DNA of 55,233 nt from Pseudanabaena sp. lw0831 (GCF_016584665.1 NZ_BBJB01000093.1:1-55233), one strand, 5' to 3'; shown: positions 34,325-43,985, numbered from the stretch's first letter. The notes: a model not told the origin generated them from the letters alone. Numbers and translations are program-made.

Positions 34325-34597
34325 ATGAATACGACACAACAAGAACTATTCAAAGCCTTCGAGTCATTACCCACCGAAGCCCAGCGCCAAGCCCTAAACT
34401 TCATCGCCTTCTTGCAGCAAACATACGCCCCAGTTACAGTCTCTCCCAATATCGCGGTCAAAAGCTCAGATATTAACGCACAGCATCAAAAACTAACCCT
34501 TAACGACTTAATATCCACAATTCCTAATAACTTTACATATCCTGACGATGTAATGGAATTTACTGAAAGCGAACCATTAGGGCGCGAACTTCTATGA
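34325..34597 (+). CDS. Antitoxin of a MazF-type pair (DUF2281-like)
   Basis: 90 residues. The N-terminal helical segment ELFKAFESLPTEAQRQALNF then IAFLQQ resembles DUF2281-type small antitoxins; the C-terminal part (LNDLISTIPNNFTYPDDVME) is acidic and probably binds the toxin. It overlaps the downstream MazF-type gene by four bases (ATGA). ATG 34325 is preceded by TAGGAGATT. The role is inferred mainly from position and size. Confidence 0.75.
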   Translation: MNTTQQELFKAFESLPTEAQRQALNFIAFLQQTYAPVTVSPNIAVKSSDINAQHQKLTLNDLISTIPNNFTYPDDVMEFTESEPLGRELL

Positions 34598-34932
34598 ATA
34601 TCCAAAGAGGTGAAATTATCAGGATTAATCTTAACCCAACACAAGGCAGAGAACAGTCAGGAAACGCTCGTCCCTGTTTGGTCATCAGTCATACGCAATA
34701 TAACCAAAAACGTCAAGGAATAGTCATTGTTCATCCCATTACCAGCACGATTAAACCTGAAATCAAAATGATGATTCCTATCCCCGCAGGTTTTAAAGTA
34801 CAGGGTTCAGTCATAGCAGAGCAAATAAGAACCCTCGATCTAAACCAGCGCTGGTGGAAAACAACAGGAGAAATTTTACCTGAATATTTTGTTAATCTAG
34901 TTGTCCAAACTTTTAGCGTTATCATCAGCTAA
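34594..34932 (+). CDS. PemK/MazF-family toxin (endoribonuclease)
   Basis: 112 residues of the SH3-like MazF fold: RGEIIRINLNPTQGREQSGN, ARPCLVISHTQYN, VHPITSTIK, and SVIAEQIRTLDLNQRW near the C-terminus with the catalytic Arg and Thr/Ser positions. It would cleave mRNA. Second gene of the pair; the upstream partner is the antitoxin. Confidence 0.9.
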   Translation: MNIQRGEIIRINLNPTQGREQSGNARPCLVISHTQYNQKRQGIVIVHPITSTIKPEIKMMIPIPAGFKVQGSVIAEQIRTLDLNQRWWKTTGEILPEYFVNLVVQTFSVIIS

Positions 34933-34955
34933 ACAGAAAAAGAGGAGATAGAACA

Positions 34956-35186
34956 ATGGATCGATTAGAAAGTTATCGCCAAATCGTGCGTACCTTTCTC
35001 AAAGAATATGCCCAAGAAAGCGTCTCACCTAATGAAAGCGTCACTGCTGAACTGGTATTTGATGAAAAACGCGATCGCTATTTATTAGTTCACTTTGGCT
35101 GGCAATTTAAGATTCAGATTTTCTGTTTTATCGAATTAGCCTCTATCCATCACAAAAAAAGTCGGGGATCTAAATCTCTACATTAA
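34956..35186 (+). pseudogene. xisI: Truncated XisI-family protein
   Basis: The first 50 residues, MDRLESYRQIVRTFLKEYAQ then ELVFDEKRDRYLLVHFGWQ, are the N-terminal half of XisI (fdxN-element excision controlling factor). From there the sequence departs from the family, which normally continues to about 110 residues, and ends in a low-quality tail (HHKKSRGSKSLH) encoded by an AAAAAGTCGGGGATCT repeat also found at 30995-31059. No xisH partner is adjacent. I read it as a gene cut by a repeat or rearrangement. It has a good ribosome binding site (AGAGGAGAT). Confidence 0.72.
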
Positions 35187-35205
35187 TTATGAGCAGAATG
35201 AGAAA

Positions 35206-36210
35206 CTACTTCTTCTTGCTAAACCAAATCTCCAAATCAGCAAGACTCTGAAAATCCAAAATCGCCTCAGCAAGACTCTCTAAACGAGGGCTGTGTAGTC
35301 GTGTAATTCTTGTATGTAGCTTTGGCGGTAAAGTCCCAAACTTGTGGGTAAGCTGCCTCGAAACGATCTCAACCAAACCTTCCTTGCGACCTTCTTGGCG
35401 ACCTTCTTGGCGACCTTCTTGGCGACCTTCTTGGCGACCTTCTTGGCGACCTTCTTGGCGACCTTCTTGGCGACCTTCTTGGCGACCTTCTTGGCGACCT
35501 TCTTGGCGACCTTCTTGGCGACCCTGCTGAAGTCCCAATTGCCGACCCTGCTGAAGTCCCAGTTGGCGACCTTCTTGAAGCCCTTCTTGCAAAATTTCTT
35601 GATATGTCACAGACTCACGCATGAGATCTCTCCTCAAAATTTGCTTAATAATATTTTTCTCTAAAACCAGACCAGCCAGCACATAGGTTGCAGCTCCTAT
35701 AGTTTTACGAGTATTTAGCTCAGGGATTTCATCAATTTTTTGAGCAATATCTCGCAGCAAGCTTTCCTTATTACCATCACCCACAAGTATAGCAAAAGGT
35801 AACATTCCCGTAAATTCTAAAAATTTAGCGAGGGGTTGTTCCCATAGCCTGATCACTTCAAATTCGTGGTGAGTTGTCCCATCTTCAAATTTGTGCTGAA
35901 AAACTGAATTTGAACTTGTTTCTCTGAGGTAAATAACGACCTGACGGATCTTTTTGTCGGGAAAACGTCTTTTGCCACGTACCCAATAGTCCAACATCCG
36001 AAACGGAATTTGCAGGTCGGCTTTGGTTTGAAATTCTAAGTGTAGTAGTAGTCCTTCAGCTTCCAGCAAGATTAAACTATCAGCACGAATCGGCTCTACC
36101 GCCAACTCTTGCGGCTGTACTTGAGTAAGAAGAATAGGCTCGCCAAATAGCCACGAGGCAATATCAGTAGAATAGGTTTCGGCAAGAAATTTGCAAATAT
36201 TGTCAAACAT
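35206..36210 (-). CDS. Rpn-family recombination-promoting nuclease/putative transposase with tandem-repeat linker
   Basis: 334 residues. Residues about 1-200 are a PD-(D/E)XK nuclease-like domain of the Rpn/PDDEXK_2 type (ADSLILLEAEGLLLHLEFQT then K; RMLDYWVRGKRRFP). A repeated QEGR linker (about 229-275) follows, then a DUF4351-like helical C-terminus (SRQLTHKFGTLPPKLHTRI). The linker is encoded by eleven exact 12-bp units (35389-35520) and is expected to vary in length between strains. Proteins of this group are abundant in cyanobacteria and may act in DNA exchange. ATG at 36208-36210. Confidence 0.88.
   Translation of the reverse strand: MFDNICKFLAETYSTDIASWLFGEPILLTQVQPQELAVEPIRADSLILLEAEGLLLHLEFQTKADLQIPFRMLDYWVRGKRRFPDKKIRQVVIYLRETSSNSVFQHKFEDGTTHHEFEVIRLWEQPLAKFLEFTGMLPFAILVGDGNKESLLRDIAQKIDEIPELNTRKTIGAATYVLAGLVLEKNIIKQILRRDLMRESVTYQEILQEGLQEGRQLGLQQGRQLGLQQGRQEGRQEGRQEGRQEGRQEGRQEGRQEGRQEGRQEGRQEGRQEGRKEGLVEIVSRQLTHKFGTLPPKLHTRITRLHSPRLESLAEAILDFQSLADLEIWFSKKK
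35389..35520. repeat. 12-bp minisatellite, 11 exact units
   Basis: Unit ACCTTCTTGGCG repeated eleven times without change; one degenerate unit precedes it (35377-35388) and related AGTCCC-containing units follow. In frame within the Rpn-type gene, encoding EGRQ/QEGR. Confidence 0.95.
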
Positions 36211-36246
36211 TATCCGATTTTATCGTTTATAGCGCTTTGCGCTCAA

Positions 36247-36309
36247 ACCCGAACCCAAAATAATTGAAAGTGTCGCGAAGCGACACTTTCAATTATTTTG
36301 GGTTCGGGT
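36247..36309. repeat. Perfect palindrome with GAA loop, 30-bp arms
   Basis: Arms 36247-36276 and 36280-36309 match exactly; outer part CCCGAACCCAAAAT, centre GTCGC-GAA-GCGAC. Lies between divergent genes. Confidence 0.92.
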
Positions 36310-36417
36310 GATCGGAAATTGTTTTAAATGGATGTGCTGATCGCAGACTAGACAAAATTGGCAGATTTAGGAGCAAAGAGATAGAATAGGATATATGTTT
36401 ACCATGTCTTAACCTAA

Positions 36418-37524
36418 ATGTCAGACACACTCACAGTGGAAGCATTGCCGATTTTAGCGATCGCACCAGCACATCTCTTAAGGGGAAACGGGATTTTATC
36501 GAAACTCCCACAATACTTATTGCACTATGGGAATAAAGCTCTCGTAATTTCTGGGAAGACAGCAAAGCAAGTCACAGCCAGTTATTTGCGCAATCCTGAC
36601 CTAGAAATTATTAACACGCCTGCGATCGCCGATTGCAGTGATGAAAATCTGGCGATGTTGCACCAAATTGTTCAACAAGAAAAGCCGAACGTCATCGTTG
36701 GGATTGGTGGCGGCAAGGTTTTAGATACTGCCAAACTCATCGCGCATCAGAGCAAGTTAGCGATTGTCACCGTTCCCACGACGGGAGCAACCTGTGCGGC
36801 ATGGACAGCCCTAACCAATGTCTATGATGGGGATGGCGCATTTAGCTATGACGTGACTCTCGATCGCTGTCCTGAGATGATGGTCGTCGATTATGACGTA
36901 ATCGCCAGCGCTCCAAAACGTACGCTTGTTTCAGGAATTGGGGATGCGATCGCTAAGTGGTACGAATCCTCCGTTAGCAGTGGCAGTAGCAATAAAACGA
37001 TGGTGATTGCCGCCGTCCAAGAAGCTAGAATCTTGCGCGATATTTTGTTTCAAAAATCGGCTGAGGCGATCGCAAATCCCAATAGCCCCGTATGGCGTGA
37101 AGTAGTGGATGCCACTGTATGTCTAGCGGGTGCAATCGGTGGTATCGGCGGCGCAAGTTGTCGCACGGTCGCAGCTCATGCAGTTCACAATGCTCTGACG
37201 CATTTACATCAGACTCACGACACGCTTCATGGAGAGAAAGTTGCTTATGGAATTCTGGTACAACTGCGTTTAGAAGAATTTCAAGGCAATCAGCTAGCTG
37301 CCTCATCACGCCATCAATTACTCAAGTTTTATCAAGAAATTGGTTTGCCGACCTCTCTTGCTGCCCTTGGCTTAAGTCAAGTCACTCTCTCAGAATTAGA
37401 GCATATTGCGGAAATAGCCTGTCAGCCCAATTCCGATATCCATCGTTTACCCTTTATCGTTTCACCGAGTCAAGTTCTCGCGGCGATGGTCTCTACGACT
37501 AGCCCAATTCTTGCCACTGTCTAA
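36418..37524 (+). CDS. Iron/zinc-containing alcohol dehydrogenase, glycerol-dehydrogenase-like
   Basis: 368 residues. NAD-binding GIGGGKVLDTAK (VIVGIGGG) and TVPTTGATCAAW are typical of GldA; metal ligands are Asp in GIGDAIAKWYE, His in VAAHAVHNAL and His in TLHGEKVAYG. The family oxidises glycerol to dihydroxyacetone with NAD; the cyanobacterial branch is not well characterised, so the substrate is uncertain. ATG 36418. Single gene, closed by a strong terminator. Confidence 0.88.
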   Translation: MSDTLTVEALPILAIAPAHLLRGNGILSKLPQYLLHYGNKALVISGKTAKQVTASYLRNPDLEIINTPAIADCSDENLAMLHQIVQQEKPNVIVGIGGGKVLDTAKLIAHQSKLAIVTVPTTGATCAAWTALTNVYDGDGAFSYDVTLDRCPEMMVVDYDVIASAPKRTLVSGIGDAIAKWYESSVSSGSSNKTMVIAAVQEARILRDILFQKSAEAIANPNSPVWREVVDATVCLAGAIGGIGGASCRTVAAHAVHNALTHLHQTHDTLHGEKVAYGILVQLRLEEFQGNQLAASSRHQLLKFYQEIGLPTSLAALGLSQVTLSELEHIAEIACQPNSDIHRLPFIVSPSQVLAAMVSTTSPILATV

Positions 37525-37526
37525 AT

Positions 37527-37556
37527 AAAAAAGCCTCGCGATGCGAGGCTTTTTTT
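37527..37556 (+). terminator. Rho-independent terminator
   Basis: AAAAAAGCCTCGC-GAT-GCGAGGCTTTTTTT directly after the dehydrogenase stop; also usable by the convergent sufE gene. Confidence 0.92.
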
Positions 37557-37558
37557 GT

Positions 37559-37587
37559 TGTAAAAGATAGCAACGCTATCTTTTACA
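37559..37587. repeat. Perfect palindrome, 13-bp arms
   Basis: TGTAAAAGATAGC-AAC-complement, seven bases beyond the sufE stop; probable sufE terminator. Confidence 0.82.
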
Positions 37588-37593
37588 AGATTG

Positions 37594-38034
37594 TTAACGA
37601 ACGCTGGGCAATTCAATTTCGATCGCTTGCTGTTGCATTTTCTTAAATACGTTATAAAAACCATTTGCCCTTGAAGGCGTAAGACTAGCCACCAAACCTG
37701 TGTCCTTAATAAAATCAGGCGTGAGCAACTCAATCTCTTTTTGAGTCAAACCACCCATACAGATTGATAATAAACCGACAAAACCCTTACTAATCAAAGC
37801 ATCAGAGTCACCAGCAAACACAACATGCTCATTCTCATCTAACTCTGCTACGACAAACACCTGTGAGACACATCCCATCACTTTGTTCTCAGGTGTTTTG
37901 AGCGCTTCAGGAAACTCTGCTAGCTTCTTACCGTACAAAATCAATTGCTCGTAACGTTGTTTTGGATCGGTGAGCCTTTGAAATCGCTGGACAATGCGAT
38001 CAATGGCTTCGGGTAAATGGGTCGAACTTGGCAT
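37594..38034 (-). CDS. sufE: SufE sulfur acceptor protein
   Basis: 146 residues. SufE accepts persulfide sulfur from the cysteine desulfurase SufS and passes it to the SufBCD scaffold for Fe-S cluster assembly. The catalytic Cys55 lies in NKVMGCVSQVFV; FVGLLSICMGGLT and SLTPSRANGF are family hallmarks. The suf operon is not adjacent. ATG at 38032-38034. Confidence 0.94.
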   Translation of the reverse strand: MPSSTHLPEAIDRIVQRFQRLTDPKQRYEQLILYGKKLAEFPEALKTPENKVMGCVSQVFVVAELDENEHVVFAGDSDALISKGFVGLLSICMGGLTQKEIELLTPDFIKDTGLVASLTPSRANGFYNVFKKMQQQAIEIELPSVR

Positions 38035-38162
38035 TAGCTTTGAAAATATTTGAAGAACAGACAGAAAATCTTACAGTTATTCCAGTCTAAAGGATCTTAG
38101 AACATCTTGTAGAGCGATCTCTTTAGCGTTTGAATACTGCGGAGACAACTGTAATATAGCTA

Positions 38163-38213
38163 AAACCCAAAAGATAAAGGCGGTGCGAAGCACCGCCTTT
38201 ATCTTTTGGGTTT
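38163..38213. repeat. Perfect palindrome with GAA loop, 24-bp arms
   Basis: Arms 38163-38186 and 38190-38213; outer AACCCAAAAG, centre GGTGC-GAA-GCACC. Between divergent sufE and the small secreted protein. Confidence 0.92.
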
Positions 38214-38301
38214 GGGTTGAACCTTTTGACCACAGGTGAATGTCTAAACCAGCGTTAGTCGTTAAGCGATTAATTCAACACCAGTAGTTAAAGGGATCAT
38301 C

Positions 38302-38616
38302 ATGAAAAGCCTAATTTTGCCTATTCTCGCCACTACTTCTCTCCTCAGCGCGATCGCAATTCTAAATCCAAACTCAGCATCGGCTGGTCCAATTCACGAA
38401 CGCCAAGTCAATCAGCAAGAGCGCATCTATAAAGGGGTGCAGCAAGGCACAATCAGCCAGCAAGAATACAAAAAACTGGAAGCACGAGAAGCAAAAATTG
38501 CCGCCCAACGTCGCGTCTATCTCAGTGATGGTGATTTAAATCGTAAAGAAGCAGCCCGTTTGACCAATGCCCAAAATCGCACTTCTAGAGCAATCTATCG
38601 CGATCGGCATGACTAA
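38302..38616 (+). CDS. Small secreted basic protein
   Basis: 104 residues. Signal peptide MKSLILPILATTSLLSAIAI followed by a cleavage site near SASAGPI. The mature part is helical and highly charged (IHERQVNQQERIYKGVQQGT, RREAKIAA-type segments, NRTSRAIYRDRHD) and resembles small periplasmic proteins of unknown role with an EF-hand-like YLSDGDLNRKEA loop. ATG 38302. Confidence 0.75.
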   Translation: MKSLILPILATTSLLSAIAILNPNSASAGPIHERQVNQQERIYKGVQQGTISQQEYKKLEAREAKIAAQRRVYLSDGDLNRKEAARLTNAQNRTSRAIYRDRHD

Positions 38617-38641
38617 ATAACAGTGCTTTGCGCTGAAATAA

Positions 38642-38700
38642 GAAGCAATAAAATTTTTGTAAGCGTTGCGAAGCAACGCTTACAAAAATTTTATTGCTTC
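38642..38700. repeat. Perfect palindrome with GAA loop, 28-bp arms
   Basis: Arms 38642-38669 and 38673-38700; centre GTTGC-GAA-GCAAC; about 110 bases upstream of clpP. Confidence 0.92.
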
Positions 38701-38809
38701 GATTGGTTCCAAAGTGCCATAGTTGCGGGGTGAAATCCGAATATAGACAAAGGTTAGCTGTGAGTACATATCAGTACAATAGACTGAGAGTAAACCGTAA
38801 AAATAAATT

Positions 38810-39406
38810 ATGATCCCCACCGTAATCGAACAGTCTGGTCGTGGCGAAAGAGCCTTTGACATTTTTTCGCGTCTACTGCGGGAGCGGATCGTATTTTTAG
38901 GGCAACAGGTTGATGACAGTATTGCTAGCATCATCGTTGCTCAGTTGCTTTTCCTAGAGGCAGACGATCCAGAAAAAGATATTTTCTTGTATATCAATTC
39001 CCCTGGTGGATCTGTGACCGCAGGAATGGCAATTTACGACACGATGCAGCATATTCGTCCTGATGTTTCCACAATTTGTGTGGGCTTAGCAGCAAGTATG
39101 GGGGCTTTTTTGCTCACAGGTGGCGCAAAGGGGAAGAGGCTTTCTTTGCCCCATACACGCATCATGATTCACCAACCTCTTGGTGGTGCACAGGGACAGG
39201 CTACGGATATTGAAATTCAAGCAAAGGAAATTCTTTATCACAAGAGTCGCCTCAATCAGTTGATGGCTTTCCATACTGGGCAGCCAATCGATCGCATTGC
39301 CGAGGATACGGATCGCGATTTCTTCATGGCTCCCGATGAAGCTAAGAATTATGGGTTAATCGATGAGGTTGTAGCCCAACGCCCTAAATTTGCAGTCGCA
39401 GCATAA
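38810..39406 (+). CDS. clpP: ATP-dependent Clp protease proteolytic subunit
   Basis: 198 residues with the serine-protease triad Ser97 (GLAASMGAF), His121 (IMIHQPLGG) and Asp170 (DTDRDFFM). It forms the proteolytic chamber used with ClpC or ClpX. The N-terminus [18 protein letters not shown] resembles cyanobacterial ClpP1. Cyanobacteria carry several clpP paralogues, often paired with clpR or clpX; this one is alone, 65 bases before glmM, with a terminator between. Confidence 0.95.
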   Translation: MIPTVIEQSGRGERAFDIFSRLLRERIVFLGQQVDDSIASIIVAQLLFLEADDPEKDIFLYINSPGGSVTAGMAIYDTMQHIRPDVSTICVGLAASMGAFLLTGGAKGKRLSLPHTRIMIHQPLGGAQGQATDIEIQAKEILYHKSRLNQLMAFHTGQPIDRIAEDTDRDFFMAPDEAKNYGLIDEVVAQRPKFAVAA

Positions 39407-39412
39407 TGTTTT

Positions 39413-39450
39413 AATAAGAAGGCTCACGCAGTGAGCCTTCTTATTTATTT
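39413..39450 (+). terminator. Rho-independent terminator of clpP
   Basis: 15-bp perfect stem AATAAGAAGGCTCAC-GCA-complement followed by TATTTATTT. Confidence 0.9.
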
Positions 39451-39471
39451 AAGGTGTGTGGAGTTTGATTT

Positions 39472-40845
39472 ATGAAATTGTTTGGTACAGATGGTATTCG
39501 CGGTCATGTTGGGAGTTTTTTAACAGCCCCATTGGCGTTAGAGGTTGGGATTAGTGCAGGAAAAATTTTAAAAGAGCGAGTTGCGCTTGATTTGGCAAAT
39601 AGAGCCAATGTAATTGCGATTGGGCAAGATTCTCGGACATCGGGTGATATGCTCTCGTCAGCTATTTCCGCAGGTTTGACTGCGGCAGGTTGGGATGTTT
39701 GGCATATTGGGTTATGTCCTACGCCTGCGATCGCTTACCTGACAGCGAATTCCTCTGAAATCTTTGGTGGTGTGATGATTTCCGCTAGCCATAATCCCCC
39801 TGAAGACAATGGTATTAAGTTCTTCGGAGCCAATGGCGTAAAACTTTGTGGTGAAACTCAGCAGGCGATCGAGAAACTTTTGGAATCGCGCCTCCATGCT
39901 GATCTGGTCAACTCCTCTACGGATTGGGGTAAATATCACGAAAAATCGCATTTAATCGCTGATTATCAAGAGTCTTTACAATCCTCGATCGCTACAGATT
40001 TAAGCGGTTTAAAAGTAGTTTTGGATCTCGCATGGGGTTCGGCTACCCGTGTATCGCTAGAAGTATTTCGCAACTTGGGCGCAGAAGTAATCTGCTTACA
40101 CCAAGAGGCTGATGGCGATCGCATTAATGTTAATTGTGGCTCCACTCACCTCGAACCATTACGAGCAGCAGTGAAAGAACATGAGGCAGATATCGGCTTT
40201 GCCTTTGATGGTGATGCCGATCGCGTGTTGGCGGTCGATAGTAATGGACGCGTGGTCGATGGTGACTACATCCTGTACCTGTGGGGACAGGAGTTAATGG
40301 AAAATAATCAACTGCCCGATAGTGCGATCGTGACAACTGTAATGGCAAATCTTGGCTTTGAACGCGCATGGCAAAAGCTTGGTGGCAATTTGGTACGCAC
40401 CGATGTGGGCGATCAATATGTTCATGCGGAAATGGTGCGATCGGGCGCAATGCTCGGTGGTGAGCAGTCAGGACATGTTCTCTGTCGTCACTATGCGGTT
40501 AGTGGTGATGGGCTATTGGCGGCGCTACATCTCGCGGCTCTTGCTAAGCAAAAAGCTCCTTTATCCGAATTGATGGATCAAAGCTTTCATCCTTATCCAC
40601 AGTTGCTCAAGAACGTGCGGGTGGAAGATCGGGAATTGCGCCGCAATTGGCAAACCTGTGATGTTCTCGTTCAAGCGATCGCTCTAGCCGAACAAGATTT
40701 GGGCGATCGGGGTCGGATTTTGGTGCGTGCATCGGGTACGGAGCCATTGATGCGGGTAATGGTAGAAGCGGAAACCCTTGATTTGGCTCAACATTGGACT
40801 GATAGTTTGACGGGATTAATTGAGAAACAATTTGTCAAGATCTAA
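39472..40845 (+). CDS. glmM: Phosphoglucosamine mutase
   Basis: 457 residues. Converts glucosamine-6-P to glucosamine-1-P for UDP-GlcNAc, hence peptidoglycan and lipid A. Phosphoserine Ser106 in [17 protein letters not shown]; metal-binding [14 protein letters not shown] substrate loop; C-terminal [13 protein letters not shown] phosphate-binding loop. ATG 39472. Confidence 0.96.
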   Translation: MKLFGTDGIRGHVGSFLTAPLALEVGISAGKILKERVALDLANRANVIAIGQDSRTSGDMLSSAISAGLTAAGWDVWHIGLCPTPAIAYLTANSSEIFGGVMISASHNPPEDNGIKFFGANGVKLCGETQQAIEKLLESRLHADLVNSSTDWGKYHEKSHLIADYQESLQSSIATDLSGLKVVLDLAWGSATRVSLEVFRNLGAEVICLHQEADGDRINVNCGSTHLEPLRAAVKEHEADIGFAFDGDADRVLAVDSNGRVVDGDYILYLWGQELMENNQLPDSAIVTTVMANLGFERAWQKLGGNLVRTDVGDQYVHAEMVRSGAMLGGEQSGHVLCRHYAVSGDGLLAALHLAALAKQKAPLSELMDQSFHPYPQLLKNVRVEDRELRRNWQTCDVLVQAIALAEQDLGDRGRILVRASGTEPLMRVMVEAETLDLAQHWTDSLTGLIEKQFVKI

Positions 40846-40880
40846 AAAAAGATGTGGCGTTTTACGCCGCATCTTTTTTT
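40844..40880 (+). terminator. Rho-independent terminator of glmM
   Basis: 17-bp stem with one G-T pair, TTT loop, A7 and T7 on the two sides. Confidence 0.9.
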
Positions 40881-40925
40881 TAGCTATGCTACATATATGA
40901 CTCAGCCAGCTTGCATGGTCTAAAC

Positions 40926-43900
40926 ATGGATAATCTCGATGAAACCAAACTCAACGAAGCAATTCTGAGATTGTTCTACGATTTGCCCTTTATTGGCATG
41001 GCGATCACTTCGCCTGAGACTAAACGTTGGGTAAAGTTTAACGATCGCCTCTGCGAAATTTTAGGCTATTCGCGAGAAGAATTACCTCAAATCACTTGGA
41101 CAGAAATAACTCATCCTGAAGATCTAGATCTCGATGTTACCGAATTTGAAAGGGTAATGCGGGGAGAGACTGAAGGCTATGTCATGGATAAGCGCTTTAT
41201 TCGTAAAGATGGCAGCGTCATCGATGCTTCCATTGATGTCAAATGTTTGCGCAAAGAAGATCGTACCATTGATTTTTTTATCGCAACTGTACAAGATATT
41301 AGCGATCGCAGGCGTGCTGAAGCAAAACAAAAACAAGTCGAACAAGCTTTGGCTGAAAGTGAAAATCGCTATCGTCAAGTCGTACAAACTCAAATAGATT
41401 TTGTGCTGCGATCGCAGCCTGACACCACGATCACTTTTGCCAATGAGTCCTTATGCCGCGCCTTGGGAATGCCCCTCGATCAGGTCATCGGTCTAAAATG
41501 GATCGACTTCGCTCCTCCCGATGAGCTGCAAAGTACATTACAAAAAATATCGGCACTAAGCCCAGTTAATCCCAGCTTTTTAGCTGAAAACCACGACCAA
41601 CGGGCGGATGGGCAGATTGGCTGTACGCAATGGATTAATCAGGGGATTTTTGATAATCGAGGACAACTCATTGAAATCCAGTCGGCTGGAAGAGATGTCA
41701 CGGCGCTAAAAAATGCTGAAACTGCTCTCCAGAAACTGAATGACGAATTAGAAATAAGAATTGAGCAACGAACTGCTGATTTACAACAGAGTAAAGCCAG
41801 CAACCTATCTATTATCAAAGCTCTTCCAGATCTGCTACTTCTCTTAAAGCCTGATGGTACTTGTATCCAGTGCATTATCCCTTCAACCCATGACAAGTCA
41901 AAATACATCCCCATCCAACATCATATTTCTGAAGTTTTATCGCCAGAAGATCTGGCTGCACAATTACAACTATATAAGAAAGCGATCGCGACAGGAGAGG
42001 TGCAGATCTATGCACAGCAGCTATCTAAGTTTGGTAAAACTGTATACGAAGAGGTAAGAATTACGCCCTACGGCAAAGATGAGCTGTTAGTAATTGTGCG
42101 TGATATCACCAATCACAAATTAGCCGAAGAACAGCTACTCAAGAGTGATGCTCACTTAAAAGTAGCCCAGCGCATTAGCAGACTCGGTAGTTGGGAATTT
42201 GATCTCCGAACAGGGGACGTGATCTGGTCAGAAGAGGTATTTCGCATTTTTAGCCGTGACCCCGCATTCGGTACACCGACTTATCCAGAACTACAAAAAT
42301 CTGTGCATTCCGATGACTGGGAATATTTTGATCGAGTCGTCCAGAATGCGATCGCCACTTGTGAACCTTACGAGGTTGAATATCGCATTTGCTGGGCTGA
42401 TGGCACATTAATTTATGTTTTAGCCAAAGGCGAAATTATTTGCGATCTGATGGGGAAAGCAATCCAAATTGTTGGCACATTATTAGACATCACCGATCGT
42501 AAAGAAACTGAGCAGCAACTCCAAAATCTCACCGATCGCCTGACTCTAGCCATAAAATCAGCAGCAATCGGCATTTGGGAATGGGATATTGCACACAATT
42601 GTCTTGTCTGGGATGAGCGCACCTACGAGCTTTATGGCATTAACCCCGATCAATCTGCCGATGCTTATTTAGCTTGGGCAAGTCGTGTTCATCCTAGCGA
42701 TCGCGCGAGTGCAGAAACCGCAGTACAGCTAGCTCTCAACGGTGAGAAAGAATACGAACCCGAATTTCGGATCGTCCTGCCCGATGGTAACATTCGCTAT
42801 CTTAAAGCATATGCTTTGGTGCAACGTAATACTGATGGCGAACCTCAACGCTTGATCGGTATTAACTTTGATATTACCGATCGCAAACAAGCTGAAGAAC
42901 TGCTTCTGAAAAGTGATACCCATCTCAAAGTCGCACAGCGTATTGGTAAGGTCGGTAGTTGGGAATTTGAAATGAATACTGGCAAACTCACATGGTCAGA
43001 TGAAATTTTTCATATTTATGGGCTTGAGCCTAGCCCAGAGCCGCCAAGCTATGACGAATTGAAACTATATATCCATCCAGAAGATTGGGAGCTTTTTAAC
43101 CAAACCGTACAAAATGCAATTAGCTTGGCTCAATCCTACGATCTTGAACATCGCGTGTTACAACCAGATGGCAAATTGATCTATGTGATGGCTCGCGGTG
43201 AAATGATCTATGACTTATCAGGGCAGTTAACGCACATTATTGGTACGGCGATGGATATTAGCGATCGCAAACTCGCTGAAGCCAAAATTTTGCATACAGC
43301 AAATCAGTTAGCCAATACCAATCGTGAATTGGAATCATTTAGTTACTCTGTCTCCCATGATTTGCGTGCACCATTGCGTCATATGAATGGCTTTGTGAAT
43401 GCTTTACACCAACGACTGAAAACCCATGAAGCTCTGAACGATCCTAAAGTGAATCACTATTTGCAGGTGATTGAGAAGAGCAGCCAAAAGATGGGGCATC
43501 TAATCGATGGGCTGCTCACGCTCTCCCGTTACGGACGGCGACCATTAGACTCCAAACAGATATCAATTCGAGATTTGGTCGATGAGGCGATCGAAATCAT
43601 TCGTACTGACCCAAGCCATAACCCGTTAGTTAAATTTGCGATCGGTGACTTACCAACTACAGTTGGTGATCCCACCCTTTTGCAACAAGTTTTTCGTAAC
43701 CTGATTGGCAATGCTGTTAAATTTAGCCGCAACCAGCCCCAACCCTACATCGAAATTGATAGTTTGCCAGATCAAACCATTAGAATTAGAGATAATGGCG
43801 TGGGCTTTCAAATGGAATATGCAGATAAACTCTTTGGTGCTTTTCAAAGATTGCATAATGACAAGGAATTTGAGGGGACTGGTATTGGTTTAGCGATCGT

Positions 43901-43985
43901 CCAACGTATTATTCAGCGTCATGGTGGATCTATCTGGGCAGAGGGATATCCCGATCAAGGCGCAACTTTCTTTATAAAACTATAG
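40926..43985 (+). CDS. Multi-PAS sensor histidine kinase
   Basis: About 1019 residues from ATG 40926 (the frame extends to a TTG at 40911). About six PAS/PAC units: near 10-135, 150-270, 295-400, 410-520, 540-650 and 660-785, the last three sharing GSWEF/GIWEW and DITDRK motifs. Then HisKA with His811 in SYSVSHDLRAPLRHM and HATPase_c (NLIGNAVKFSR, RDNGVGF, GTGIGLAIVQRIIQRHGG). The kinase core is of the phytochrome/Cph1-like class, which normally signals to an Rcp-type regulator, and such a regulator is the next gene. No membrane segment. Confidence 0.92.
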   Translation: MDNLDETKLNEAILRLFYDLPFIGMAITSPETKRWVKFNDRLCEILGYSREELPQITWTEITHPEDLDLDVTEFERVMRGETEGYVMDKRFIRKDGSVIDASIDVKCLRKEDRTIDFFIATVQDISDRRRAEAKQKQVEQALAESENRYRQVVQTQIDFVLRSQPDTTITFANESLCRALGMPLDQVIGLKWIDFAPPDELQSTLQKISALSPVNPSFLAENHDQRADGQIGCTQWINQGIFDNRGQLIEIQSAGRDVTALKNAETALQKLNDELEIRIEQRTADLQQSKASNLSIIKALPDLLLLLKPDGTCIQCIIPSTHDKSKYIPIQHHISEVLSPEDLAAQLQLYKKAIATGEVQIYAQQLSKFGKTVYEEVRITPYGKDELLVIVRDITNHKLAEEQLLKSDAHLKVAQRISRLGSWEFDLRTGDVIWSEEVFRIFSRDPAFGTPTYPELQKSVHSDDWEYFDRVVQNAIATCEPYEVEYRICWADGTLIYVLAKGEIICDLMGKAIQIVGTLLDITDRKETEQQLQNLTDRLTLAIKSAAIGIWEWDIAHNCLVWDERTYELYGINPDQSADAYLAWASRVHPSDRASAETAVQLALNGEKEYEPEFRIVLPDGNIRYLKAYALVQRNTDGEPQRLIGINFDITDRKQAEELLLKSDTHLKVAQRIGKVGSWEFEMNTGKLTWSDEIFHIYGLEPSPEPPSYDELKLYIHPEDWELFNQTVQNAISLAQSYDLEHRVLQPDGKLIYVMARGEMIYDLSGQLTHIIGTAMDISDRKLAEAKILHTANQLANTNRELESFSYSVSHDLRAPLRHMNGFVNALHQRLKTHEALNDPKVNHYLQVIEKSSQKMGHLIDGLLTLSRYGRRPLDSKQISIRDLVDEAIEIIRTDPSHNPLVKFAIGDLPTTVGDPTLLQQVFRNLIGNAVKFSRNQPQPYIEIDSLPDQTIRIRDNGVGFQMEYADKLFGAFQRLHNDKEFEGTGIGLAIVQRIIQRHGGSIWAEGYPDQGATFFIKL

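Noticed and set aside
35389-35520. CRISPR array
   Set aside because: Units are 12 bp, contiguous and without spacers; it is a coding minisatellite. No CRISPR array or cas gene is seen in the window.
35344-35664. Plus-strand open frame of 106 codons with LATF repeats
   Set aside because: It is the antisense reading of the 12-bp minisatellite in the Rpn-type gene.
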